Shown: positions 32,345 to 41,140, counted from the stretch's first letter. The stretch: DNA of 64,000 bases from Stenotrophomonas acidaminiphila (GCF_001431595.1 NZ_LDJO01000005.1:1-64000), one strand, 5' to 3'. Notes: generated from the letters alone by a model not told the origin. Program-made: numbers and translations.

Positions 32345-32755
32345 ATGTCCGAGCAGCAGCACGTCCGTGCGGACGGGACGGTCACGTTCCTTCCGCACCG
32401 GCTCAACCGCCATCCCGTTGTTGTGCGCGGCCTGACCGCCGACGAGCTGTGGATCTGCTGCGGCCTGTCCGGCGCCGCCGGCCTGCTGGTCGGCGCGCCG
32501 CTGTCCTGGGCGTTCCGCACGATCGCCATCGCGCCGACGTTCGTCGTCCTGGGTGTGGCCCTGGGCGTCTTCATCGGCGGCGGCATCCTGCGCCGGCTCA
32601 AGCGCGGGCGTCCCGACACCTGGCTGTACCGGCAACTGCAATGGCGCATCGCCACGCGCCATCCGCTGATGGCGGGCTGGGTGAGCGGCCACGTGCTGAT
32701 CTCGCGCTCCGGCTTCTGGACCACCCGAAGGTCTGCCTCAAGGGGGACACGATGA
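32345..32755 (+). CDS. DUF3487/TIGR03750-family membrane protein
   Basis: This 136-residue inner-membrane protein is of the TIGR03750 family, similar to VirB3/TraL. It starts with the polar MSEQQHVRADGTVTFLPHRLNRHP, followed by two hydrophobic segments (about residues 37-85). The patch RGRPDTWLYRQLQWRIA is a family signature, and the C-terminus is basic. It overlaps the next gene by 4 bases (ATGA). Confidence 0.86.
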   Translation: MSEQQHVRADGTVTFLPHRLNRHPVVVRGLTADELWICCGLSGAAGLLVGAPLSWAFRTIAIAPTFVVLGVALGVFIGGGILRRLKRGRPDTWLYRQLQWRIATRHPLMAGWVSGHVLISRSGFWTTRRSASRGTR

Positions 32756-33444
32756 GCCGCTTCAAGAACGAGATCACCCACCTGCAGGCGCACATCAAGA
32801 CGCTTCGCCTGGGTGCTGGCGCGCTTGTCATCGTCGCCCTAGTCATGGGCGGTGGATGGTGGAGCGCGCCGCGCGACCTGACCATCCACGTCCCGCCCGA
32901 CCTGCGCTCCGGCAGTACCCGCAAGTGGTGGGAAGTGCCGCCCGAATCGGTCTATGCGTTCACGTTCTACGTGTTCCAGACCCTCAATCGCTGGCCGACG
33001 AACGGCGAAGAGGACTACCCGCGCAACCTCCATACGCTCTCGCCGTATCTCACCCCGTCCTGCCAGGCCTTCCTGCGCGCGGACTACGACTACCGCCGCA
33101 GCACGGGCGAACTGCGCCAGCGCGTGCGCGGGATTTATGAAATCCCCGGCCGCGGCTACGGCGACGACCCCACGGCGCGCGTGCGCGTGGTCTCTGACCG
33201 CGACTGGGTGGTGACGCTCGACATCACCGCCGACGAGTACTACGGCGCCGAGCAGGTCAAGCGCGCGCTCGTGCGCTACCCGGTGAAGGTCACGCGGGTG
33301 GACGTCGATCCCGCCCGCAACCCGTTCGGCCTGGCGCTGGACTGCTACGACGGTGCGCCCCAGCGCATCAGCGCCCCGGAGCCGACGCGCCCGGCGCCTG
33401 GCGGCCTGTCTCCGCAAGCGCCCCAAGGAGGAAACACCCCATGA
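32752..33444 (+). CDS. PFL_4703-family protein (TIGR03746)
   Basis: This 230-residue protein is anchored by one N-terminal helix (about residues 20-38, GAGALVIVALVMGGGWW), with a periplasmic domain. It matches TIGR03746/PFL_4703, similar to TraE/VirB5-8-like subunits. Signatures are HVPPDLRSGSTRKWWEVPPE, SVYAFTFYVFQTLNRWP and YLTPSCQAFLRADYDYR. ATG 32752 overlaps the previous stop. It should form part of the periplasmic/inner-membrane core of the transfer channel. Confidence 0.88.
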   Translation: MSRFKNEITHLQAHIKTLRLGAGALVIVALVMGGGWWSAPRDLTIHVPPDLRSGSTRKWWEVPPESVYAFTFYVFQTLNRWPTNGEEDYPRNLHTLSPYLTPSCQAFLRADYDYRRSTGELRQRVRGIYEIPGRGYGDDPTARVRVVSDRDWVVTLDITADEYYGAEQVKRALVRYPVKVTRVDVDPARNPFGLALDCYDGAPQRISAPEPTRPAPGGLSPQAPQGGNTP

Positions 33445-34358
33445 AGCATCCTGTACTCGTGCTGCTGGGGCTGCTGGCCGCGGCCGCGGCACCCGTCTCC
33501 CATGCTGTGGAGATTCTGCGCTGGGAGCGCATGCCGCTGGCGGTGCCGCTGAAGGTCGGCCAGGAGCGCATCGTGTTCATCGACCGGAACGTCCGCGTGG
33601 GCGTGCCTGCGGGCGTGGGCGAACGCCTGCGCGTGCAGAGCGCGGGTGGCGCGGTGTACCTGCGGGCCAGCGAGCCGATCGAGCCCACACGGCTGCAATT
33701 GCAGGACGCCGACACGGGCGCGCTGATCCTGCTCGACATCGCGGCCGAGCCGCCCAAGGACGGCGAAGCCGAGCTGGAGCCGGTGCGCATCGTCGAGGGC
33801 AGCAGCACCCTGACGCGCTATGGCGATCAGGCAGGCGGTGCCGATGAGGCCCCGGCGCGCGCCCAGGGCCAGGCAGTCGCTCGGGCTGCGCGGCGCGAGA
33901 CGCCGATTCCGGTCGTCCTGACGCGCTTCGCTGCGCAGAACCTCTACGCGCCCCTGCGCACCGTGGAGCCGCTGCCCGGCGTCATGCGGGTGAACCTGCG
34001 CCGCGACCTCGACCTCGGCACGCTGATCCCGACGCTGCCGGTGCGCGCGGTCGCGCTCGCGTCGTGGCGTCTGGAAGACCAGTGGGTCACCGCCGTGCGT
34101 CTGATCAACAGCAGCAGCGGCTGGGTCACGCTCGACCCGCGCGTTCTGCAAGGCGATTTCCTCACCGCCACCTTCCAGCACGAAGCGCTCGGCCCCCGCG
34201 GGACGCCCGAGGACACGACCGTCCTGTACCTGGTGACGCGCGGGCGCGGCCTGGCGCAGTCAGTGCTGCCGGCGATCCACCGCTTCGACCCGGCTGCGCA
34301 CCTGCCACAGCCGGAAGCTGAAGCCGGCGACGGCAAGGAGACCCGCCATGCGCAGTAA
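33441..34358 (+). CDS. PFL_4704-family protein (TIGR03749, TraK-like)
   Basis: This 305-residue exported protein belongs to TIGR03749 (DUF3438). The signal peptide is VLVLLGLLAAAAAPVSHA (cleavage near residue 22). The mature start VEILRWERMPLAVPLKVGQERIVF and the region FIDRNVRVGVP are typical. A C-terminal beta-rich domain follows from residue 150 (TPIPVVLTRFAAQNLYAPLR). It is the TraK/VirB9-like outer-membrane-complex subunit. It overlaps the neighbours on both sides by 4 and 11 bases. Confidence 0.88.
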   Translation: MKHPVLVLLGLLAAAAAPVSHAVEILRWERMPLAVPLKVGQERIVFIDRNVRVGVPAGVGERLRVQSAGGAVYLRASEPIEPTRLQLQDADTGALILLDIAAEPPKDGEAELEPVRIVEGSSTLTRYGDQAGGADEAPARAQGQAVARAARRETPIPVVLTRFAAQNLYAPLRTVEPLPGVMRVNLRRDLDLGTLIPTLPVRAVALASWRLEDQWVTAVRLINSSSGWVTLDPRVLQGDFLTATFQHEALGPRGTPEDTTVLYLVTRGRGLAQSVLPAIHRFDPAAHLPQPEAEAGDGKETRHAQ

Positions 34359-35766
34359 CGGCTTGCTCAAGTGGCTGATGATCCCGGTCGCCTTGCTGGT
34401 GCTGTTCGTTGCCATCCGGCTGTTCTCCGGCGGAAGCACGTCGGCACCGCCCGCCGCGGATGCCGGCTCCAAGCTCACGCCGGAGGAAATGAAGGCGTTG
34501 GGCATCGAAGGCGATACCCCCCGCGATACCGTGGCAACGCTCGTCGCCCAAGTGAAGCAGTTGCGCACCGAGCTTCAGACCGCGCTGACCGACAACAAGT
34601 CGCAGCGCGAGGAAAACCAGCGGCTGCGCCAGCGCGAGAACTCCATCGATCAGCGCATCAATTCGGCCCTCGAATCCGAGCGCTCGAACCTGCGCCGCGA
34701 CCAGGAACAGGCGGCCAGTGCGCGCCAGCAGACCGAAGGGCTGCTCGCCGACCTGCAGCGGCGTCTGGACAGCATCGGCGGGCGCGGCGGCGGCCATGCC
34801 GATCTGCCCGTGGGCCTGGGGCTGCGCGATGGCGACGAGGCCGGCATGGAAGGCGGCATGCGCTGGGTCGAACCGGATGATGCGAAGAAGGCCGAGGGCC
34901 GCAACAACGGTCGTGGCGCGGGCAGCGGCATGAGCTTCCCGACGAGCTTCGGCCCGGCGCAAAGCACGCTGGAAACCACCGCGGAAACCGTGGCGAACGC
35001 CGGCGCACGTACGGCAGGCGTCAAGAGCGCCAAGCCGGTCTATACCGTGCCGACCAACTCGACACTGATGGGGTCGGTCGCGATGACGGCGCTGATCGGC
35101 CGCGTGCCGATCGACGGGACGGTGAACGATCCGTACCCCTTCAAGGTGCTGGTCGGGCCGGACAACCTCACGGCCAATGGCATCGACATTCCCGACGTGG
35201 CCGGTGCCGTGTTCAGCGGAACCGCCTCGGGCGACTGGACGCTTTCATGCGTGCGCGGTCAGGTGCGGAGCATCACCTTCGTCTTCCACGACGGCACGAT
35301 CCGCACGATCCCCGAAGACCGCGAAGGCAATCAGCAGAACAACCAGCAGCGCGACGGCCTGGGCTGGATCAGCGACCCGCACGGCATCCCCTGCGTCAGC
35401 GGCGAGCGGCGCAGCAACGCCCAGCAGTACCTCGGCTCCCAGGCCCTGATCACCGCGGCCGGCGCCGGCGTGGCCTCGCTCATCGAAAGCGACAGCGGCC
35501 GCATGTCCTACGTCGGCCCGGACGGCGCCATCGGCACCGTGGGCATCAGCGGCCAGGAAGCAGTCGGCCAGATCCTCGCGGGCGGCGTGCGGGACATGTC
35601 GGCCTGGGTCAACAAGCTCTATGGCCAGGCCTTCGCCGCCGTGTATGTGCAGCCTGGCGCCAAGGTCGCCGTCCACCTCGAAAAGCCGCTCGCCATCGAT
35701 CACGACCCCGAAGGCAGGCGCGTCGATCACCGTGCAGGAGAAAGCCATGCGCTCGAACTCGATTAA
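34348..35766 (+). CDS. PFL_4705-family protein (TIGR03752, TraB/VirB10-like)
   Basis: This 472-residue protein has a single N-terminal membrane helix (about residues 7-27, KWLMIPVALLVLFVAIRLF), a coiled-coil stretch (residues 62-150, rich in Gln and Arg) and a C-terminal domain of the VirB10/TraB type from about residue 230 (VYTVPTNSTLMGSVAMTALIG). It belongs to TIGR03752. It spans the cell envelope and links the inner complex to the outer-membrane ring. It overlaps the preceding gene by 11 bases, and its tail (EGRRVDHRAGESHALELD) runs into the next gene. Confidence 0.9.
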   Translation: MRSNGLLKWLMIPVALLVLFVAIRLFSGGSTSAPPAADAGSKLTPEEMKALGIEGDTPRDTVATLVAQVKQLRTELQTALTDNKSQREENQRLRQRENSIDQRINSALESERSNLRRDQEQAASARQQTEGLLADLQRRLDSIGGRGGGHADLPVGLGLRDGDEAGMEGGMRWVEPDDAKKAEGRNNGRGAGSGMSFPTSFGPAQSTLETTAETVANAGARTAGVKSAKPVYTVPTNSTLMGSVAMTALIGRVPIDGTVNDPYPFKVLVGPDNLTANGIDIPDVAGAVFSGTASGDWTLSCVRGQVRSITFVFHDGTIRTIPEDREGNQQNNQQRDGLGWISDPHGIPCVSGERRSNAQQYLGSQALITAAGAGVASLIESDSGRMSYVGPDGAIGTVGISGQEAVGQILAGGVRDMSAWVNKLYGQAFAAVYVQPGAKVAVHLEKPLAIDHDPEGRRVDHRAGESHALELD

Positions 35767-36187
35767 GGGCCTCGCGCTGGCCCTCGCCGTCGTCGTGCTC
35801 GGCGGCTGCGCCACCAGCAAGGAAGAGCTGCTGACCCATAGCGACCGCACCATGATGGACGTCTGGCAGCAGGAAACGGGTGGCGGCGGCAGTGGCACCG
35901 GCCAGGTCGCCCGCCGGCAGTTGCTCGACGCGCGCCAGAGCCTGCGCCGGCCGCTGACCGACGCCAATGTGCAGGCCGCGCCCGCCGAGCAGATGCGCTA
36001 CACGCGCACGGCGCAGAGCGAGGTCTATCGCCAGTTCCAGCGCCTGCCCAATCCCGATCTCGTCATGTACGTGTACCCGCACCTGGCGGGCACGGACCCC
36101 GTGCCGGTTCCGGGCTACACGACGGTCTTCCCGCTGTACCAGCGCGTGCAGTACGCCATGCCCGGTGAACGGCTGGAGGACTATTGA
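35747..36187 (+). CDS. TIGR03751-family lipoprotein (VirB7-like)
   Basis: This 146-residue lipoprotein has a clear signal with lipobox VLGGC (Cys about residue 20) after LALALAVVV. ATG 35747 is preceded by GGAGAAAGCC; a longer upstream frame is a shadow. The mature protein begins ATSKEELLTHSDRTMMDVWQQE. The segment PLYQRVQYAMPGERLEDY ends it. It fits TIGR03751, the small lipoprotein of the ICE channel. The stop overlaps the ATG of the next gene by one base (TGATG). Confidence 0.88.
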   Translation: MRSNSIKGLALALAVVVLGGCATSKEELLTHSDRTMMDVWQQETGGGGSGTGQVARRQLLDARQSLRRPLTDANVQAAPAEQMRYTRTAQSEVYRQFQRLPNPDLVMYVYPHLAGTDPVPVPGYTTVFPLYQRVQYAMPGERLEDY

Positions 36188-39054
36188 TGCGCTGGAAACT
36201 TCCCTGGCCGAAGCTGGCCGCATCCGGCACCGGCGACGAAGAGAAGCCGGACGGCTGGCAGCGCCACGTCGAGGCCTTGCGCCAGGCCGGCGTCCCCGAA
36301 CCCGGTGCAGCGGTCCAGGGCCGCAGGCCGGCGACGGTAGCCGACGAGCAGGCGCTGTACGACGTCGCACCGTCGTTCGCGGAACTGCTGCCTTGGGTGG
36401 AGTTCCTGCCGCAGTCGAAGTCCATGCTGCTGGAGGATGGGCAGTCGGTCGCTGCCTTCTACGAGCTGGTGCCGCTGGGCACCGAGGGCCGGGAACCCGG
36501 CTGGCTCGCGCATGCCCGCGACGCCTTGGAGAACGCGCTCCAGGACTCATTCGATGAGCTGGACGAAAACCCCTGGGTGCTCCAGCTCTACGCCCAGGAC
36601 GAGCCCAGCTTCGACCAGTACATGCAGACCCTGCGCGACTACGTGCAGCCGCGCGCCCGCGATACCGCGTTCACCGAGTTCTACCTGCGCTTCTTCGGCC
36701 ACCACCTGCGCGCGGTCGCCAAGCCGGGCGGCCTGTTCGAGGACACGGTGGTCACGCGGCTGCGCTGGCGCGGCCAGACGCGGCGGGTGCGCATGGTGAT
36801 CTATCGCCGTGCCACCGGGCAGGCAAGCCGCCGCGGCCAGACGCCCGAGCAGATGCTGAACATCGTTTGCGACCGCCTGTGCGGCGGCCTGGCGAACGCC
36901 GGCATCCAGGCACGGCGCATGGTCGCAGCCGACGTCCACGACTGGCTGCTGCGCTGGTTCAATCCGCGCCCCGCGATGCTCGGGCCGAGTGCAGAGGACC
37001 GGGAGCGCTTCTACGCGCTGGCGCGCTACCCCGACGAGGCCGAGGACGGCGAAATCGAGCTGGCGAGCGGGCGGGATTTCAGCCAACGCCTGTTCTTCGG
37101 CCAGCCGCGCTCCGACGTGGCGCACGGCACCTGGTACTTCGACGGCATGCCGCACCGGGTTCTGATCACCGACCGTTTGCGCATGCCGCCTGGCACCGGA
37201 CACCTGACCGGTGAGACCCGCAAAGGCGATGCCATCAACACGCTGTTCGACCAGATGCCAGAAGACACCTTGATGTGTCTTACCATGGTCGCCACGCCGC
37301 AGGATGTGCTGGAAGCGGATCTCAACCACCTGGCGAAGAAGGCCGTGGGCGAGACGCTGGCGTCGGAACAGACGCTCAAGGACGTGCAGGAAGCTCGCTC
37401 GCTGATCGGCAGCGCGCACAAGCTCTACCGCGGGACGCTGGCGTTCTACTTGCGGGGGCGTGACGAAGCCGAGCTAGACCGGCGCGGCCTGGACCTGGCG
37501 AACGTGATGCTCAACGCCGGCTTGCAGCCGGTGCGCGAGGACGACGAGGTGGCGCCGCTCAACAGCTACCTGCGCTGGCTGCCGTGCTGCTACAACCCCG
37601 GCCAGGACCGGCGCAAGTGGTACACCCAACTGATGTTTGCCCAGCACGCGGCGAACCTGGCGCCGGTGTGGGGCCGTGCCCAGGGCACGGGGCACCCCGG
37701 CATCACGATGTTCAATCGCGGTGGCGGGCCGATCACCTTCGACCCGCTCAACCGCCTGGACCGGCAGATGAACGCCCATCTGTTCCTGTTCGGCCCTACC
37801 GGCTCGGGCAAGTCAGCGACCCTCAACAACCTCTTGAACCAGGTCACGGCCATCTACCGGCCGCGGCTGTTCATCGTGGAGGCCGGGAACTCCTTCGGCC
37901 TGTTCGCAGACTTCGCCCGGCGCCTGGGCCTGACCGTGAACCGCGTCAAGCTGGCTCCTGGCTCGGGCATCAGCCTCGCGCCATTCGCCGATGCGCGCCG
38001 GCTGATCGAAACGCCGAGCGACGTGCAGACCCTCGATGCCGATGCGCTGGACGAGGACCTGCCGCCGGATGCTTCGGCCATGGAGGCGGACGAGCAGCGC
38101 GACGTGCTCGGCGAACTGGAGATCACGGCACGGCTGATGATCACCGGAGGCGAGGACAAGGAAGAAGCCCGGATGACGCGCGCAGACCGCTCGCTGATCC
38201 GCCAGTGCATCCTCGACGCCGCCGAGCACTGCGTGGCCGAGAAGCGCACGGTGCTCACGCGCGACGTGCGCAACGCGCTGCGCGCTCGGGGCCAGGACCC
38301 GACGCTACCCGAGATGCGCCGCGTGCGGCTGATGGAGATGGCGGACGCGATGGACATGTTCTGCCAAGGCACCGACGGCGAGATGTTCGACCGCGATGGC
38401 TCTCCGTGGCCCGAGGCAGACATCACCCTGGTCGATCTGGCGACCTACGCGCGGGAGGGCTACAACGCGCAGCTCTCCATCGCATACATCAGCCTGATCA
38501 GCACGGTGAACAACATCGCCGAACGAGACCAGTACCTGGGCCGGCCTATCGTCAACGTCACAGACGAAGGACACATCATCACCAAAAATCCATTGCTTGC
38601 GCCCTACGTGGTCAAGATCACAAAAATGTGGCGCAAGCTCGGGGCCTGGTACTGGCTGGCTACACAAAATATCGACGATCTGCCGCGCGCTGCAGAGCCC
38701 ATGCTCAACATGATCGAGTGGTGGATCTGTCTCAGCATGCCCCCCGATGAGGTCGAGAAGATCGCGCGGTTCCGCGAACTTTCGCCCGCGCAGAAGGCGC
38801 TGATGCTGTCGGCACGCAAAGAAGCGGGGAAATTCACCGAGGGCGTCATCCTCTCCAAGAGCATGGAAGTGCTGTTCCGCGCCGTGCCGCCGAGCCTGTA
38901 CCTCGCGCTCGCGCAGACCGAACCCGAAGAGAAGGCCGAGCGATACCAGCTCATGCAGCAGTACGGCTGCACCGAACTCGAAGCCGCCTTCCGGGTCGCC
39001 GAGAGGATCGACCAAGCGCGCGGCATCGAGTCGCCGGCCTTGGAACTGTCGTAA
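36187..39054 (+). CDS. traC: Conjugative transfer ATPase, VirB4/TraC type (TIGR03744)
   Basis: This 955-residue protein is the VirB4-like motor of the channel. Walker A is FLFGPTGSGKSATLNNLL (Gly536-Ser543) and Walker B is ADITLVDLATY near residue 747. The N-terminal half has the family segment LQLYAQDEPSFDQYMQTL. The C-terminal half has IAYISLISTVNNIAERD and ITKMWRKLGAWYWLATQNI. ATG 36187 is chosen because it overlaps the previous stop; a TTG three bases earlier is weaker. It energises pilus assembly and substrate transfer. It is followed 13 bases later by the Dsb-like gene. Confidence 0.94.
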   Translation: MRWKLPWPKLAASGTGDEEKPDGWQRHVEALRQAGVPEPGAAVQGRRPATVADEQALYDVAPSFAELLPWVEFLPQSKSMLLEDGQSVAAFYELVPLGTEGREPGWLAHARDALENALQDSFDELDENPWVLQLYAQDEPSFDQYMQTLRDYVQPRARDTAFTEFYLRFFGHHLRAVAKPGGLFEDTVVTRLRWRGQTRRVRMVIYRRATGQASRRGQTPEQMLNIVCDRLCGGLANAGIQARRMVAADVHDWLLRWFNPRPAMLGPSAEDRERFYALARYPDEAEDGEIELASGRDFSQRLFFGQPRSDVAHGTWYFDGMPHRVLITDRLRMPPGTGHLTGETRKGDAINTLFDQMPEDTLMCLTMVATPQDVLEADLNHLAKKAVGETLASEQTLKDVQEARSLIGSAHKLYRGTLAFYLRGRDEAELDRRGLDLANVMLNAGLQPVREDDEVAPLNSYLRWLPCCYNPGQDRRKWYTQLMFAQHAANLAPVWGRAQGTGHPGITMFNRGGGPITFDPLNRLDRQMNAHLFLFGPTGSGKSATLNNLLNQVTAIYRPRLFIVEAGNSFGLFADFARRLGLTVNRVKLAPGSGISLAPFADARRLIETPSDVQTLDADALDEDLPPDASAMEADEQRDVLGELEITARLMITGGEDKEEARMTRADRSLIRQCILDAAEHCVAEKRTVLTRDVRNALRARGQDPTLPEMRRVRLMEMADAMDMFCQGTDGEMFDRDGSPWPEADITLVDLATYAREGYNAQLSIAYISLISTVNNIAERDQYLGRPIVNVTDEGHIITKNPLLAPYVVKITKMWRKLGAWYWLATQNIDDLPRAAEPMLNMIEWWICLSMPPDEVEKIARFRELSPAQKALMLSARKEAGKFTEGVILSKSMEVLFRAVPPSLYLALAQTEPEEKAERYQLMQQYGCTELEAAFRVAERIDQARGIESPALELS

Positions 39055-39067
39055 GCCGGAGAGTGCC

Positions 39068-39853
39068 ATGGAGCAGAAACGTCCTTCCATCCCGATGCAG
39101 GTCCAAGCGTTCCGTCGCCGCCACGTGCGGCCCCGCTGGCCTTGGGCCTTGGCCGCTGCACTGGTCGCGCTGCTGCTGATCTGGGGCGTGTCCCGGTCGC
39201 CCGACGAATCCTCGCCGCAGCCGTCCACGCCGGTCAGCACGGCCCAGGTCGCCGGGCCGCCCTGGCAGATGGGCAACGCCGAAGGCCGCTTCACGCTGAC
39301 GCTTTATGCCGACCTGGAATGTCCGTTCTGCCGGGAGTACTTCCCGCAGCTCAAGCGCTGGGTCGGCAACAACACCGACGTGGCACTGCAATGGCACCAC
39401 CAGCCGCTGGCCGCGCACGAGCCCGCCGCGTCGGCCGAGGCGCGCCTGGTCGAGTGCGCCGCCGAAGCGGGCGGACATGCCGCGTTCTGGCAAGCCGTCG
39501 AGTGGGTCTATGCCCACACGCGCAGCGATGGCCAGGGCCTGCCCGATGGCCTGCGCTACCCCGAATCGACGCCGGCCGTCGAGCAGTGCCTGGCGAGCGA
39601 GCGGGCCGATGCGCTCATCCGCGCCCAGGCCGCGGAAGCCACCAAGAGCGGCGTGAACGCCACGCCGTCGCTGCGGCTGCTCGATCGCCAGACGGGTCAG
39701 GCCATCCTGCTGCAGGGGCCGATCGAGGGCGATGCCTTGCTCTCGGCCATGGACATGCTGGCAGCCGAGGACCCGACCAGTGACGTGGCGGCCTCGCCCG
39801 CCACCCCCACATCCGAAATGCCTGCCGACGCTGTCGGCGACATGCCCAGGTAG
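39068..39853 (+). CDS. DsbA/DsbG-like thiol-disulfide protein
   Basis: This 261-residue protein has an N-terminal membrane anchor or uncleaved signal (WALAAALVALLLIWGV, residues 28-43) and a thioredoxin fold with the active-site CPFC in DLECPFCREYFPQLKRW. A cis-Pro stretch is TPSLRLLDRQTGQ. It would act in the periplasm to form or fix disulfides in the cysteine-rich transfer proteins encoded downstream (PFL_4710 and PFL_4711 families). It belongs to the transfer operon, 13 bases after the VirB4-like gene. The last codons (MPADAVGDMPR) lie in the diverged long repeat copy B. Confidence 0.85.
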   Translation: MEQKRPSIPMQVQAFRRRHVRPRWPWALAAALVALLLIWGVSRSPDESSPQPSTPVSTAQVAGPPWQMGNAEGRFTLTLYADLECPFCREYFPQLKRWVGNNTDVALQWHHQPLAAHEPAASAEARLVECAAEAGGHAAFWQAVEWVYAHTRSDGQGLPDGLRYPESTPAVEQCLASERADALIRAQAAEATKSGVNATPSLRLLDRQTGQAILLQGPIEGDALLSAMDMLAAEDPTSDVAASPATPTSEMPADAVGDMPR

Positions 39854-39965
39854 CCCTCGGTCTTGGAGGCTACGGCGCGGCTTGCCACGCTGACCGCGAC
39901 CCGTTCGCTTCGCATCCTGGCTGCGGACAATCACCGCTGCGCGGTGGTGGATGCACCTTGTTCCG
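39818..39965. repeat. Diverged long repeat, copy B (partner at 1303)
   Basis: The segment is collinear with 1303-1440. Its first 29 bases, in the last codons of the Dsb-like gene, differ at only three positions and hold a palindrome of the same spacing (GCCGAC, then GCT, then GTCGGC). Weaker similarity continues through the non-coding part to about 39965. The rest of the gap up to 40036 is the radC leader hairpin. Confidence 0.6.
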
Positions 39966-39980
39966 CTATTTCCATCCCCA

Positions 39981-39996
39981 GGAGGGCTTGCCCTCC
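39981..39996 (+). promoter_or_regulatory. Leader hairpin before radC
   Basis: GGAGGGC (39981-39987) pairs with GCCCTCC (39990-39996), with a second G-run just after it (GGGGGGGCGCCCTCC). TATTTCCATCCCCA precedes it and TTCTGGAGG follows. This is the same layout as the leaders of the 1-10 kb block. Confidence 0.5.
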
Positions 39997-40036
39997 CAGG
40001 GGGGGCGCCCTCCGTTCACATTCTGGAGGTTTGCCC

Positions 40037-40531
40037 ATGTCTCTCGTCGCCAATGACTCCTGCGTGGAGCCACGTTTTGCACCAGCGTCCCAATCCGATG
40101 ACTGGATCATCCGGCAAGCCATCGCGCTGCTGGAGCAGCGTGTCTTCAAGAAGGGGCCATCCCTCGAACGGCCCGCCGCCGTCAAGGACTACTTGAACCT
40201 GAAGCTGGCAGCCGAGCCCAACGAAGTCTTCGCCATCGTGTTCCTCAACAGCATGCACGAAGTGCTGGCCTACGAACCGATGTTCAAGGGCACGGTCCAT
40301 TCGACCACGGTGCATGCGCGCCCGATCCTGCAGCGCGCCTTGGAACTGAACGCCGCCGCGGTCATTCTTTCGCACCAACACCCTTCGGGCTGCACGGAGC
40401 CGTCAAGCGCGGACCGCGCGTTGACCCAAACGCTGAGGGCTGCGTTGTCGCTGATCGACGTGAGGGTGCTGGATCACCTCATCGTCGGCCAAGGCACGCC
40501 GTACTCGTTCGCGGAATCCGGCCTGCTGTAG
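40037..40531 (+). CDS. radC: ICE-type RadC family protein (JAB/MPN domain)
   Basis: This 164-residue protein is the RadC/JAB family protein normal in this ICE family. The JAMM motif is intact: ILSHQHPSGCTEPSSADRAL (HxHPSG then D, about residues 112-130), and the upstream glutamate region is EVFAIVFLNSMHEVL. Compared with chromosomal RadC it lacks the N-terminal helix-hairpin-helix part. ATG 40037 follows TTCTGGAGG. Function is uncertain; RadC was once linked to DNA repair but is probably a metal-dependent peptidase-like or DNA-processing enzyme. It has its own leader and terminator, so it may be transcribed alone. Confidence 0.9.
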   Translation: MSLVANDSCVEPRFAPASQSDDWIIRQAIALLEQRVFKKGPSLERPAAVKDYLNLKLAAEPNEVFAIVFLNSMHEVLAYEPMFKGTVHSTTVHARPILQRALELNAAAVILSHQHPSGCTEPSSADRALTQTLRAALSLIDVRVLDHLIVGQGTPYSFAESGLL

Positions 40532-40556
40532 CAACGGCATCGGCTCCTTGATCCAC

Positions 40557-40581
40557 GCGGAGGCTTCGGCCTCCGCTTTTT
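40557..40581 (+). terminator. Rho-independent terminator after radC
   Basis: A perfect 8-bp stem GCGGAGGC/GCCTCCGC (40557-40564 and 40569-40576) with loop TTCG is followed by five T. Confidence 0.9.
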
Positions 40582-40621
40582 CATGGGCGCGAGACAAGCA
40601 GGTATGCGGGCGGTGCGCGAT

Positions 40622-40649
40622 GCGCATTGTTTGTTGGGGCCGCATCGGC
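40622..40649 (+). promoter_or_regulatory. Shared operon-head motif with hairpin (copy 3)
   Basis: GCGCATTGTTTGTTG (40622-40636) is followed by GCCG-CAT-CGGC (40639-40649). It lies between the radC terminator and the PFL_4709-family gene, the start of the third transfer operon. Same arrangement as copies 1 and 2. Confidence 0.5.
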
Positions 40650-40693
40650 TTCGCGTTTGACTACTGCTCTGATCAACTTCAAGGGCGCGCGAC

Positions 40694-41140
40694 ATGCCAG
40701 CATCTCTTTCCAGGTTCGCGTCAGGCTGGCGAACTCTCGGCCTGGCCGTTGCGCTGCCGGCCGCGCTGGCCGTTTTCAGCCCGGCCGCCTTCGCCGCAGA
40801 CGTGGTGGTCGTCACCGACAGCCGCCACCCGTTCAAGACCATGGGTGGCGAGCGGCTGATCGAGCTGGACGAGCCCCACCGGATTGAAGCGGAGCTTTCA
40901 GCGGAGCTGCCCAACGACCCCGAGCAGGCGACGGCCATCGTCAAGCGCCGGCTGTCCAGCGGCGGCACCGACCTCCAGCGCCGCCTCGCTTCCGCGTACC
41001 AGGGCGTCACAGACGCTTGGAGCCTGGGCATCACCAGCCTCCCGGCCGTCGTGGTGGACCAGCGCTACGTGGTCTATGGCGAGCCGGACGTGGCCCGCGC
41101 CGTCGCGCGCATCGAACAGCACCGGAGGCCTCAGCCATGA
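40694..41140 (+). CDS. PFL_4709-family protein (TIGR03757, TrbC-like)
   Basis: This 148-residue exported protein has a signal peptide (GLAVALPAALAVFSPAAFAA, cleavage near residue 35). The mature start DVVVVTDSRHPFKTMGGERLIELDEP and SLPAVVVDQRYVVYGEPDVA match TIGR03757/PFL_4709, a TrbC/TraW-like periplasmic protein. Start and operon position fit: it leads the third transfer operon. It overlaps the next gene by 4 bases. Confidence 0.88.
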   Translation: MPASLSRFASGWRTLGLAVALPAALAVFSPAAFAADVVVVTDSRHPFKTMGGERLIELDEPHRIEAELSAELPNDPEQATAIVKRRLSSGGTDLQRRLASAYQGVTDAWSLGITSLPAVVVDQRYVVYGEPDVARAVARIEQHRRPQP

